A DNA stretch of 64,000 nucleotides from Sphingomonas bacterium. Lineage in GTDB: Bacteria > Pseudomonadota > Alphaproteobacteria > Sphingomonadales > Sphingomonadaceae. The stretch covers positions 62,001 to 126,000 of the forward strand of contig NZ_CAHJWJ010000003.1 in assembly GCF_903642285.1 (NCBI RefSeq). The letters run 5' to 3'. Positions 39,705 through 47,992 of the stretch are shown here, piece by piece. The position numbers and the translations under genes were made by a program. Under the pieces are notes generated by a model. It did no database searches. It was given only the letters and a program-made list of their open reading frames with translations, and was not told the DNA's origin. Within the stretch, counting starts at the first letter, position 1. The number at the start of each line of letters is the position of its first letter.

Positions 39705-39767
39705 ATGAAACTGCTCGCCCTCGACCGGCGGCCCGGCGGGCGTATCGCCATATCGATCCAGCGTTGA
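39705..39767 (+). CDS. 20-codon upstream reading frame coupled to kdpD
   Basis: ATG at 39705 with GGAGGA 5–10 bases before it, the best ribosome binding site in this region, opening a 20-codon frame (begins MKLLALDRRP, ends SIQR) whose TGA at 39765–39767 overlaps the likely TTG start of kdpD (TTGA). Arg-rich, no stacked single amino acid as in attenuator leaders. Probably serves translational coupling, loading ribosomes onto a TTG that has no site of its own. Confidence 0.45.
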   Translation: MKLLALDRRPGGRIAISIQR

Positions 39768-42430
39768 CCGATCTGCCGGATCGCCCATCGCCGGAGGCCT
39801 TTCTTCGCCGGGCGGCGCAGGAAGGCCGTGGCCAGCTGAAGATTTTCCTCGGTGCCGCGCCGGGGGTCGGCAAGACCTACGAGATGTTGTCCGAAGGCGC
39901 AGCCCGTCGTCGCGCCGGCATCGACGTCATCGTCGGCATCGTCGAAACGCATGGCCGCGCCGAGACCGAGGCGCTGACCCGAGGCAAGGAGATCATACCG
40001 CGGCGCGACATCGCTTACGAGGGTCGCACGCTGCAGGAAATGGACCTCGACGCCATATTGGAACGTCGCCCCAGACTCGCGCTGGTCGACGAACTGGCGC
40101 ACACCAATGCCCCCGGCAGCCGGCATCCCAAACGGTGGCAGGATGTCGAGGAGCTGCTGGCGAACGGCATCGACGTCTACACGACGATCAACATCCAGCA
40201 TGTGGAAAGCCTGAACGACGTCGTCGCATCGTTCACGCGCGTCCGTGTCCGCGAGACGGTACCCGACAGCGTGCTGGAAATGGCCGAGATCGAGGTCGTC
40301 GATATCCCGCCGGACGAACTGATCGAGCGGCTGAAGGAGGGCAAGGTCTATCTGCCGGAGGAGGCGACGCGGGCGCTGGCCCATTTCTTTTCCAAATCCA
40401 ATTTGTCCGCGCTTCGCGAACTGGCGCTGCGCCGGGCGGCGCAGGCGGTCGATACGCAGATGCTCGAACATCTGCGCGCCAACGCGCTTGGCGGAACCTG
40501 GGCGGGGACCGAGCGGATCGCGGTAGCGGTCGGCGACCTGCCCGGCGCGGACGGGCTGATCCGCGCGGCCAAGCGGATCGCGGATGCACAGCACGCACCG
40601 TGGACTGCGGTCTATGTCGAGACGCCGCGCAGCCGCGCGCTCGGGCCCGAGGCGCACCGCCGGGTCGCGGGCGTGTTCAACCTGGCGACGCAGCTCGGCG
40701 CGGCGGTCGTCAGCGTACCGGCGATGTCGGTGGTCGAGGGGCTGAAGACCTATGTCGCCGAAGCCCGCGCGACGCAGATCGTCGTCGGCAAGTCCGCGCG
40801 GTCGCGCCTGTTCGAATTGCGCCATGGCTCGGTTGTCGATCGGCTCGTTCGCGAAACGCCCGGGGTCGCGGTGCATGTCATGCCGCTGGAGGGGGCCGCG
40901 ACCGCGGGCGGTTCGCGGGTGCGGCCGCGGGGTAGCTGGGGATCGTGGGGCGGCTATGCCTGGACGACGGCGATGGTCGCGGTCGTCACGGGGGTGGGGA
41001 CGGGGCTGTTCCATTTCCTGAACCTCGGCAATGTCGCGCTGCTGTACCTGTTGCCGGTGATGGCGGCGGCCAGCCTGTTCGGGCTTCGCACCGGTCTGTT
41101 CGCCGGGCTCGCCTCGTCGCTCGCCTATAATTTCTTCTTCCTGCCGCCGACCTACACGCTGACCGTCAGCAGCCCGGAAAACGTGATCTCGATCTTCGTG
41201 CTGCTCGGTGTGGCGATCGTGACCAGCCAGCTGACGGCGCGCGTACGCGTTCAGGCCGATCTGGCCGCTGCCAGCGCGCGGTCGAACGCGGCGCTCGCCG
41301 GGTTCCTGCGCCAGCTGACGTCGCTCGGCGACCGGACCGATGTGAGCCGGATGATCTGCAGCGAGATCGCTCGGCTGTTCGATCTGCGCACCGTCATCCT
41401 GGAACAGGAACCGACGGGCCTGGCGGTGCAGGCCGCGAACATGCCCGACACGCGGCTCGGCACGATGGAATTCGCAGCCGCCGGATGGGCGCAGGATACC
41501 GGGCAGCCCGCCGGGCGTGGATCGGGAACGCTGACCGCGTCCGACTGGCAGTTCCTGCCGCTGAAAGCGGGCGACCGGACGCTCGCGGTGCTCGGCATCG
41601 CGCGCGACGACGGAACCGACCCGATCCGCCCGGACCAGCTGCCGCTGCTGCTCGGATTGCTGGACCAGGCGGCGCTGGCGATGGAGCGGCTGCGCCTCGA
41701 AGGCGAGATGCGCGACGTCGATACGGTGCGCGAGCGCGATCGCCTGCGCGCCGCCCTGCTGTCGTCCGTCAGCCACGATCTGCGCACGCCGCTCACCTCG
41801 GTGCTGACCGCCGCCGCCGAGCTCCGGCGCGAGCACGACCACCCGCTCCTCGGCATCATCGAGAACGAGGCGATGCGGCTCAACCGGTTCGTGTCCAACC
41901 TGCTCGACATGACCAGGGTCGAGGCGGGGGCGCTCAGGCTCAGGATCGAACCCGTCGACCTGACGGATGCGGTGGCGAGCGCGGTGGCCGACACGCGTCG
42001 GTCGCTGGAGGGTCATGCGATCAGCCTGCAAGTGCCGCCGGACCTGCCTCTGGTGTCGGTCGACCCGCAGCTGTTCCACCATTGCCTGCTCAACCTGCTG
42101 GATAATGCCGGCCGCTACGCCGATCCGGGCACGCCGATCACCGTCCGCGCGGAACGCGGCTATGGCGAACTGACGCTGTCGGTCCTCGACGAAGGTCCGG
42201 GATTGCCGCCGGGGCGGGAGGCCGAGGTGTTCGAGACGTTCCGGCGGCTGGAGGGTTCCGATCGCAGTGCCGGCGGGACCGGTCTCGGTCTTGCGATCGT
42301 CAAGGGATTTGCCGATGCCATGGGCATGACGGTCGCCGCCGCGGGTCGGCACGACAAACAGGGGGCCTGCTTCACGATCCGTTTTTCGGAAGCATTGCTG
42401 GTGCTGAATGCCGAGGAATGCGGCGCGTGA
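39764..42430 (+). CDS. kdpD: KdpD-type osmosensitive K+ sensor histidine kinase
   Basis: 888 residues from TTG 39764. Order: KdpD cytosolic domain with Walker A GAAPGVGKT (30–38) and LVDELAHTNAPGSRH; USP-like domain (about 245–365); four membrane helices (about 395–500: LYLLPVMAAASLFGLRTGLF); GAF-like region; HisKA H-box SSVSHDLRTPLTS (about 667) and ATPase domain (NLLDNAGRYA, DEGPGLPPG, GGTGLGLAIVKG). It senses K+/turgor and phosphorylates KdpE. No kdpF/A/B/C genes lie on either side. Another in-frame ATG at 39635 is possible but has no ribosome binding site. Confidence 0.93.
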   Translation: MTDLPDRPSPEAFLRRAAQEGRGQLKIFLGAAPGVGKTYEMLSEGAARRRAGIDVIVGIVETHGRAETEALTRGKEIIPRRDIAYEGRTLQEMDLDAILERRPRLALVDELAHTNAPGSRHPKRWQDVEELLANGIDVYTTINIQHVESLNDVVASFTRVRVRETVPDSVLEMAEIEVVDIPPDELIERLKEGKVYLPEEATRALAHFFSKSNLSALRELALRRAAQAVDTQMLEHLRANALGGTWAGTERIAVAVGDLPGADGLIRAAKRIADAQHAPWTAVYVETPRSRALGPEAHRRVAGVFNLATQLGAAVVSVPAMSVVEGLKTYVAEARATQIVVGKSARSRLFELRHGSVVDRLVRETPGVAVHVMPLEGAATAGGSRVRPRGSWGSWGGYAWTTAMVAVVTGVGTGLFHFLNLGNVALLYLLPVMAAASLFGLRTGLFAGLASSLAYNFFFLPPTYTLTVSSPENVISIFVLLGVAIVTSQLTARVRVQADLAAASARSNAALAGFLRQLTSLGDRTDVSRMICSEIARLFDLRTVILEQEPTGLAVQAANMPDTRLGTMEFAAAGWAQDTGQPAGRGSGTLTASDWQFLPLKAGDRTLAVLGIARDDGTDPIRPDQLPLLLGLLDQAALAMERLRLEGEMRDVDTVRERDRLRAALLSSVSHDLRTPLTSVLTAAAELRREHDHPLLGIIENEAMRLNRFVSNLLDMTRVEAGALRLRIEPVDLTDAVASAVADTRRSLEGHAISLQVPPDLPLVSVDPQLFHHCLLNLLDNAGRYADPGTPITVRAERGYGELTLSVLDEGPGLPPGREAEVFETFRRLEGSDRSAGGTGLGLAIVKGFADAMGMTVAAAGRHDKQGACFTIRFSEALLVLNAEECGA

Positions 42431-43116
42431 CCAGCCGGCGTATCCTGATCGTCGACGACGAACTCTATATCCGCCGGCTGCTGCACGGCACGCTTGCCCG
42501 CGCGTCCTACGAGATCATCGAGGCGACGACGGGACGCGAGGCGCTGGCGCTCGCGGCGAGTGCCAGCCCCGACGCCATCCTGCTGGACCTCGGGCTGCCC
42601 GACCGCGACGGCCTGGAACTGGTACCGCTGCTGAAAAAACAGGCCAAGGTGCCGCTGCTCGTCATCTCGGCGCGCGATGCGACCGACGACAAGGTCGCGG
42701 CGCTGGATCTCGGCGCGGACGATTATGTCACCAAGCCGTTCGACGGCGAGGAACTGCTGGCGCGGTTGCGCGCGGCGATGCGTCGCCGGGTCAGCGCGCA
42801 AGGGGCCGATCCCGTGGTCCGCGCCGGCGACCTGCTGATCGACCTCGCCAATCGACAGGTCTTTCGCGATTCGGTCGCGGTTCATCTCACGCGCAAGGAA
42901 TATGAGGTCCTGGCCGAACTGGCGATGGCACCCGGGCGCGTCGTGACGCACGCGCGGATCCTGCAGGCGGCGTGGCCGCTCGAATATGACCGGAAGATCG
43001 AATATCTGCGGATCGTGATCCGCAACGTCCGCCAGAAGCTGGAGATCGACCCGGCCAATCCACGGATCATCACGAACGAACTGGGGATCGGCTATCGTCT
43101 GCTCGCCGACCCATGA
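42427..43116 (+). CDS. kdpE: KdpE-type response regulator
   Basis: 229 residues from a GTG at 42427 that overlaps the kdpD stop (GTGA) with GAGGA 9 bases before it; an ATG at 42418 adds three residues but sits right on that GAGGA. Receiver domain: DDE near the N-terminus, phospho-Asp in ILLDLGLPD, DDYVTKPFDG. OmpR-type winged helix at the C-terminus (HLTRKEYEVLAELA, LRIVIRNVRQKLE, IITNELGIGYRL). In other bacteria KdpE activates kdpFABC; the target here is unknown. Confidence 0.93.
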   Translation: MTSRRILIVDDELYIRRLLHGTLARASYEIIEATTGREALALAASASPDAILLDLGLPDRDGLELVPLLKKQAKVPLLVISARDATDDKVAALDLGADDYVTKPFDGEELLARLRAAMRRRVSAQGADPVVRAGDLLIDLANRQVFRDSVAVHLTRKEYEVLAELAMAPGRVVTHARILQAAWPLEYDRKIEYLRIVIRNVRQKLEIDPANPRIITNELGIGYRLLADP

Positions 43117-43170
43117 ACGCCGGTGCGGCCTGATACGACCGGGCGCTATGCAAACACTATGGCAAGGTAC

Positions 43171-43190
43171 GGCTTTCGCTCTCGAAAGCC
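43171..43190 (+). terminator. hairpin downstream of kdpE
   Basis: GGCTTTCG-ctct-CGAAAGCC, a perfect 8-bp stem with a 4-base loop, 54 bases after the kdpE stop and followed by TATTCG. It is positioned as a transcription terminator for the kdpDE message. It lacks a T run, so it may be an RNA 3' end stabiliser instead. Confidence 0.5.
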
Positions 43191-43306
43191 TATTCGCGCG
43201 CCGATAGATGATCGGTCCAGTCTTGGAGCGCGCATTCGTTGGACCCTTGCGAACCCTGGACGGGCGGTTGCGCCGCAGGCGATGCGGATCGTGACCCTGC
43301 GGCATC

Positions 43307-43501
43307 ATGACGGGCGGGGCGGCATTGACGCTGGCAGCGATCGTGACCGCGCTGGTGGGGTTCGATCTGTACCTTTGGGGTCGCTTGTTCCTCGTGAAGC
43401 GGCGGCGACAGGCGACCGAGGCGCGGCCCGCGGACTGCCGGCGCGACCGCGTTTTCGATCGGGACGACGCCAGTCCTCCGAGCACTGTCCGGTTGCCGTG
43501 A
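43307..43501 (+). CDS. possible small membrane peptide
   Basis: 64 residues with one convincing hydrophobic helix (ALTLAAIVTALVGFDLYLWG) followed by a basic region (KRRRQATEARP) and a polar tail. No clear ribosome binding site before the ATG at 43307, and the C-terminal part looks random. It is the only plausible gene in the 664-base gap 43117–43780, the rest of which holds a hairpin, an inverted repeat and a promoter candidate. Low confidence. Confidence 0.25.
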   Translation: MTGGAALTLAAIVTALVGFDLYLWGRLFLVKRRRQATEARPADCRRDRVFDRDDASPPSTVRLP

Positions 43502-43588
43502 AGAATATCAGCCGGAGATGGCGAGCGAATTAACGTACGACGCACGACGTGCCACTCGCCGGTTCCATCGCACTGATCGATCGGGCTA

Positions 43589-43623
43589 GGTCAGGCCGGT
43601 TCGAGGATGTCGCTGGCCTGACC
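43589..43623. repeat. inverted repeat upstream of the hydrolase gene
   Basis: GGTCAGGCC (43589–43597) and GGCCTGACC (43615–43623) are perfect 9-bp inverted arms with a 17-base spacer. It lies 158 bases upstream of the hydrolase gene and 92 bases upstream of its candidate promoter. There is no T tract. It could be an operator for a dimeric regulator or an RNA hairpin. Confidence 0.5.
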
Positions 43624-43714
43624 ATGGCGATATATTCGGCCAGCGCCGTGATACCCGATGTATCGGTTCGTACGCCCGGACCTGGCGCATTCGGCGAATA
43701 AGACCTCCGTTCGC

Positions 43715-43744
43715 TTGCTTTCGATTAAAGCAATGCCCTATGAT
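43715..43744 (+). promoter_or_regulatory. candidate sigma-70 promoter for the exported hydrolase
   Basis: TTGCTT (43715–43720), 18 bases, TATGAT (43739–43744), about 37 bases before the ATG at 43781. The stretch is unusually AT-rich for this genome. Inferred by eye only. Confidence 0.4.
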
Positions 43745-43780
43745 TCTTCCATCAGCTTGCAGTAGGGATTTTAATCGACC

Positions 43781-44821
43781 ATGCGTGTTCCTGCCATCTC
43801 GCTATCCCTGCTGCTCGCTCTCGCTCTGGCCGGTTCCGCCGCGACCGGGACCGAGCCGTCGCTTCGCTTCCAGGTTCCCTCCACCGTCTCGCCCGAGGCC
43901 GCCAAGGCCCTGAGCGCCATCTATGCCGTCGCCGCCAAACAGCCGCCGGAAGTGAAGCCCGCGTCCGTCGAAGATTGGGATCGTCTGAGAGAAGCCTTGG
44001 ACAAGCGGATGATCCCCGCGTCCAATGCCGTCGTCGCCAAATTGGGCGCGACCGTGCAGGACGACCAGATCGGCGGCGTTCCGGTCGTGCGCATCCGGCC
44101 TGCGAACTACACGCCGAGCGGTCGTACGCTGATCTATTTCCATGGGGGCGGCTATACGCGCTTCTCGGCGCACTCCCGTCTCGGACCGCCGGCGCTGGTC
44201 GCGGCCGCGACCGGCGATGAGGTTATCTCGGTCGATTATACCGTCGCTCCCCGAGGAAACTGGAAGATCGTCACCGATCAGGTGATCTCGGTCTGGAAGG
44301 CGCTTCTCGCCAAGGGGATCGCGCCTTCGAGCACCGGGTTGTTCGGTGATTCCGCCGGCGGCGGGATCGCGGCCGGGTCGGTGTTCAAGATGCGCGATCT
44401 CGGGCTTCCCTTGCCCGGCGCGCTGTACCTGATGTCGCCGTCCTGCGACGTCACGCAGCAGGGCGACAGCTATCAGACGCTTTCGAGCGTCGATCCCGTG
44501 CTCGATCGCGAGAGCTCCGCTTGGGGCGCGGCCGCCTATGCCGATCCGCAGGACCAGAAGAACCCTTATGTGTCGGCCGTCTACGGCGACTATACGAAGG
44601 CCTATCCGCCGACCCTGATCCAGGGCGGCACGCGCGAAATGCTCCTCAGCAACTACGTACGCGAGTATCAGGCGATCCGTGGCGGCGGTCATGAGGCGGT
44701 GCTCGATATCTACGAAGGCGTCCCCCACGTCTTTCAGGGCTCCATCCCGAACACGCCGGAGGCGCGCACCGCCATCGCCAGGGCGGCCGCGTTTTTCAAA
44801 CTTCACCTGACGGCTCGGTAG
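43781..44821 (+). CDS. exported alpha/beta hydrolase, HSL-type esterase family
   Basis: 346 residues. Signal peptide (LSLLLALALAGSAATG). The oxyanion motif HGGGY (121–125) and nucleophile elbow GDSAGGG (Ser 191) are those of the hormone-sensitive lipase family of esterases. The catalytic His is likely in EGVPHVFQ (about 320). The acid region reads IQGGTREMLLSN, where relatives often have an Asp, so the acid may differ. Probably cleaves a small ester in the periplasm; it precedes a set of exported and aromatic-catabolic genes. Confidence 0.9.
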   Translation: MRVPAISLSLLLALALAGSAATGTEPSLRFQVPSTVSPEAAKALSAIYAVAAKQPPEVKPASVEDWDRLREALDKRMIPASNAVVAKLGATVQDDQIGGVPVVRIRPANYTPSGRTLIYFHGGGYTRFSAHSRLGPPALVAAATGDEVISVDYTVAPRGNWKIVTDQVISVWKALLAKGIAPSSTGLFGDSAGGGIAAGSVFKMRDLGLPLPGALYLMSPSCDVTQQGDSYQTLSSVDPVLDRESSAWGAAAYADPQDQKNPYVSAVYGDYTKAYPPTLIQGGTREMLLSNYVREYQAIRGGGHEAVLDIYEGVPHVFQGSIPNTPEARTAIARAAAFFKLHLTAR

Positions 44822-45053
44822 GGTGGTGAACGGGTGACGTGATCGAGGGGGTATCGCTCGGCTCCTTCGAAACGCACCACCGTATGATTTGACAGGGCAT
44901 CGTGCTCGTGATCGAGTCCATCCGGACCGTATGGTCGAGCCACCGGCGTAGAGCCCGGTTTGACATAGCCTCTTCGAGCGAACATCGTTCTTTCTCGAGG
45001 AAGGGTCACTCAGCCTCCATCCTCGCCGAACAGACAAGCATGACAGGCATCGC

Positions 45054-46691
45054 ATGATGAACACGCCGACGCGCCGGGACGTTGTGAGGACTGCGGCCAT
45101 CGCCCCGATCGCGTTGCCGGCGTTGGTCCAGGGGGCCGATGCTGCCGACCGGACCCGCGCGTCGACGCGCCGCACCGCGTCAGAGCACTTCGATTATGTG
45201 GTCGCGGGCGCGGGGCACAACAGCCTCATCTGCGCGGCGTATCTCAGCAAGGCGGGATATCGCGTGCTGGTCCTGGAAGGCCAGGCGATCATCGGCGGCG
45301 GCTGCAAGACCAGCGAGATATTGCTGCCCGGCTACAAGGAGGATTGGTGCTCCTCCACGCACGGCATCATCGCCAACAATCCGCTGGTGACGCGCAACGA
45401 GCTTCACCTCGAGCGATACGGCTATGAGATCCTGCATCCCGAGGTGGTTATCCATTTCCCGTTCGCGGACGGGGCGTCGTTCACCGTCTATCTGAACGAC
45501 GTGGAGCGTACCGCCGCGACGATCGCGACCGTCTCGAAGACCGATGCGGAGACGTTCCGGCATCTGGCGGCGCTGCGGGCGGCCGCCGCGCCGAAAGCCC
45601 CGGACGGGCCAGCGAAGACGCAAGCGCAGGCTTATCTCGGGACGCTGGGAACGATGAGCGGCTATGCCGCGGCGCGGCAGGTGTGGCGTAGCCCGCAGAT
45701 GCAGGCGGCGGCTCTTTCGGGCGGGCGGTTCTCCGGGCCGTCGGGCGCGGAGCTCGGGACCGGGCTGCAGGCGCTGTCGATGCTAGCGCATGTCGGTGGA
45801 CGTCCGTTGCCGCGGGGCGGCTCGGGCATGCTCTCGGTCGCGCTCGGCCGACTGATCGAGGCGAGCAACGGCGTCGTGCTGACGAACATGCCGGTGACGG
45901 GGCTCGTGATCGAGAACGGCAAGTGCAAGGGTGTCGAATGCGCGGACGGCAGCCGGTTCCTCGCCGGGACCGGCGTGGTCTCGACGATACATCCCCGACA
46001 ATTGCTGACCATGGCACCGCGCGCGCTGTGGGGCGACGCGCTCGTGCAGCAGGTGGCGCTGATGCAGCCGGAACTGGCCATGTTCGCGTTCCACTATGCG
46101 CTGACCGAGCCGCCCCGGTACAACCTCGCATCCGGCGGCTCGGTGAGCAGCCCGGAGGCGGCGGTGATGGACGATCCGGCCAGCATCTTCGTGCCCAACC
46201 TCGACGCCGCGCGCGGCGAACTGCACCCGGACGATTATCCGCTCCAGGTCTGCCACCCTTCGGTGGTCGACACGACCCGTGTTCCCCAGGGGCGCGGCCT
46301 GGTGAAGGTCCAGGGCTATATCACCTATGACCTTAAAGGCGGACCCGGGCAGTGGGACGTCATCAAGGATCAGGTCGCCGACCAGGTGGTCGCCCGGTAT
46401 CTGAAGACGACCGCGAACCTGACGCCCGCGAACATCCTCGCCAAACACCTCGTCAGCCCGCTCGACATGGAACGGGGGAACGCGGCGATGTGGCGTGGTA
46501 GCGTCCACGGCTTCGACAATCGATACGGCGCCTTCGCACCGTACCGGCTTCCGATCGCAGGGCTCTACCAGACGGGCGATTGCACGTCGCCGGGCGGCGG
46601 CATCAGCGGGATGCCGGGCCGCAACGCCGCCGAACTGATCCTGCGGGACCAGGGCCGCGAAATCGGCCAGGTTGTCGCATCGTCGGCCTAG
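45054..46691 (+). CDS. exported FAD-dependent oxidoreductase, phytoene desaturase-like
   Basis: 545 residues. N-terminus MMNTPTRRDVVRTAAIAP is a twin-arginine-like signal (RRDVV followed by a hydrophobic segment to about residue 30), so the folded flavoprotein may be exported. FAD Rossmann motif FDYVVAGAGHNSLICAAYLS (47 onward), EGQAIIGGGCKTSE, and a C-terminal GLYQTGDCTSPGGGISGMPGRNAA as in phytoene desaturase/CrtI and amine oxidase relatives. No carotenoid genes nearby; substrate unknown. The 232-base gap upstream holds no gene. Confidence 0.85.
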   Translation: MMNTPTRRDVVRTAAIAPIALPALVQGADAADRTRASTRRTASEHFDYVVAGAGHNSLICAAYLSKAGYRVLVLEGQAIIGGGCKTSEILLPGYKEDWCSSTHGIIANNPLVTRNELHLERYGYEILHPEVVIHFPFADGASFTVYLNDVERTAATIATVSKTDAETFRHLAALRAAAAPKAPDGPAKTQAQAYLGTLGTMSGYAAARQVWRSPQMQAAALSGGRFSGPSGAELGTGLQALSMLAHVGGRPLPRGGSGMLSVALGRLIEASNGVVLTNMPVTGLVIENGKCKGVECADGSRFLAGTGVVSTIHPRQLLTMAPRALWGDALVQQVALMQPELAMFAFHYALTEPPRYNLASGGSVSSPEAAVMDDPASIFVPNLDAARGELHPDDYPLQVCHPSVVDTTRVPQGRGLVKVQGYITYDLKGGPGQWDVIKDQVADQVVARYLKTTANLTPANILAKHLVSPLDMERGNAAMWRGSVHGFDNRYGAFAPYRLPIAGLYQTGDCTSPGGGISGMPGRNAAELILRDQGREIGQVVASSA

Positions 46692-46763
46692 GAACGGCGG
46701 CGGTGGATACCCCACCGGAGATCGCTGCGATCGCGACCTCCGGTGGTTACTGCCGCTTGGGCC

Positions 46764-47135
46764 TTACCGGCCCTGACGGGCTTTGAGGTTGGCGATGAAG
46801 GCAGTCGCCGCCATAGCGATCGTGTCCGTCGGCCGCGTTGCACACCGGGTGTGCATGAACGTCTTCATCTCGGTCGGTGTCGTACCCTTGCCGACGTCGA
46901 ACCCGGGCGGTGACACGTAGATGTTATAGGCGGACATGAACCCCGCGACCCAGAAACGATTGGCATAGTAATCGGACTGGTCGGGCTTGGTCTCGGCCGC
47001 GACCCAATCGCTGCACAGCTTATGCCCGGCACCGTAGGTGTTCGGACCGGCGGGAACGGCCGGGACGGGCGCGCTCGTCTGCGCGCGCGCCGGGACGGTA
47101 ACGGCGAGGATCAGCAGCGCCGCGACGGTTTTCAC
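46764..47135 (-). CDS. small exported protein, Rap1a-like
   Basis: 123 residues, GTG start with CAGGAG 6 bases upstream. Signal peptide VAALLILAVTVPARA. The mature part has two Cys (KLCSDWV and HTRCATRP) that could form a disulfide, YANRFWVAGFMSAYNIY, and a terminal helix. This resembles small periplasmic Rap1a/Tai immunity-like proteins, a tentative match. It lies 28 bases after an exported methyltransferase gene on the same strand. Confidence 0.6.
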   Translation of the reverse strand: MKTVAALLILAVTVPARAQTSAPVPAVPAGPNTYGAGHKLCSDWVAAETKPDQSDYYANRFWVAGFMSAYNIYVSPPGFDVGKGTTPTEMKTFMHTRCATRPTDTIAMAATAFIANLKARQGR

Positions 47136-47163
47136 AGGCCGCTCCTGCCCGGGTCGCCCGACA

Positions 47164-47904
47164 TCACTTCTTCATCCGCAACATAAACCGGTCGGTAGCG
47201 AAATGTCCGGTTTCGCTGTTCGAGCCCGCGCGATTGTCACTCGGGTTGCGGAGCAGATCGCCTTCCGCGGCGAGCTTGAACCCCGCAGCCGTCAGTTCCT
47301 GCTTCGCGACATCTTCGTCCATCCGGTGGACGGTCGACGTGACGGCGAGACCGGCACCGGGGGCGGCACTGTGATCTTCGACATAGAAAATACCGCCTGG
47401 TTTCAGAGCGTCATACACCGCGTGATCCATCGCGGCTATGTTCGCGGTCGGGCCGTTATGGAAGTCATGATAATTCTCGGTGGTCCAGAACAGGTCCGCC
47501 TTCGCCGCAAGCGTCAGATGCGCGTAATCGGGAACGCTCACGATCGACACGTTGGGATAGGCTGCCGTGATCGTGCTTAGGGCGGCCAGCCCGTTCGGCC
47601 GCGCCGCCTGAGCCGCGGTGACGATCGCATAAACTTTGCCTCGCGGACCGACCGCCTTGGCGAGAAGACGCGTGTAATAGCCTCCGCCCGATCCAAGTTC
47701 CGCGACCACCATCCCGGGACGAACACCAGCGAAGGCGAGCACTTCCGCCGGCTTCCGGTTCGCGTCCCGGACGCGGTCGGCGTCTGGACGCGTCGGATCG
47801 GCGACGGCAGCGGCGATCGCGGGCGACGTCCGCGCCCCAGCGATGCCCGGCACGGTGCAAAGCAGAAGAGCTGCAAAAAGGGAAGCGGAGGGGATACGGA
47901 TCAT
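47164..47904 (-). CDS. class I SAM methyltransferase with a signal peptide
   Basis: 246 residues. Signal peptide (SASLFAALLLCTVPGIAGA). SAM-binding motif VAELGSGGGYYTRLLAKAVGP (motif I), then KVYAIVTA; KADLFWTTENYHDFHN; a post-motif with ALKPGGIFYVEDHSA. This is the family of predicted methyltransferases annotated as exported in many Proteobacteria, whose role is unclear since SAM is cytoplasmic. GGAG lies 7 bases before the ATG. Confidence 0.85.
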   Translation of the reverse strand: MIRIPSASLFAALLLCTVPGIAGARTSPAIAAAVADPTRPDADRVRDANRKPAEVLAFAGVRPGMVVAELGSGGGYYTRLLAKAVGPRGKVYAIVTAAQAARPNGLAALSTITAAYPNVSIVSVPDYAHLTLAAKADLFWTTENYHDFHNGPTANIAAMDHAVYDALKPGGIFYVEDHSAAPGAGLAVTSTVHRMDEDVAKQELTAAGFKLAAEGDLLRNPSDNRAGSNSETGHFATDRFMLRMKK

Positions 47905-47992
47905 ATGACGTCTCCAAATGACGACCAGAAAAGCGAGAAAACTCCGGCAATCTACCAGACTCGAAGCACCTTACTCACAAATCCAGTCATGT

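Noticed and set aside
39569..42352. Very long open frame antisense to kdpD
   Set aside because: Same composition artefact; the plus strand encodes an intact KdpD with all motifs.
43123..43533. 136-codon open frame after kdpE
   Set aside because: No ribosome binding site, no hydrophobic or domain pattern, and it runs through the hairpin at 43171–43190.
44960..44965. TTGACA as -35 of a promoter for the FAD oxidoreductase gene
   Set aside because: The matching -10 window (CATCGT and neighbours) does not resemble TATAAT.
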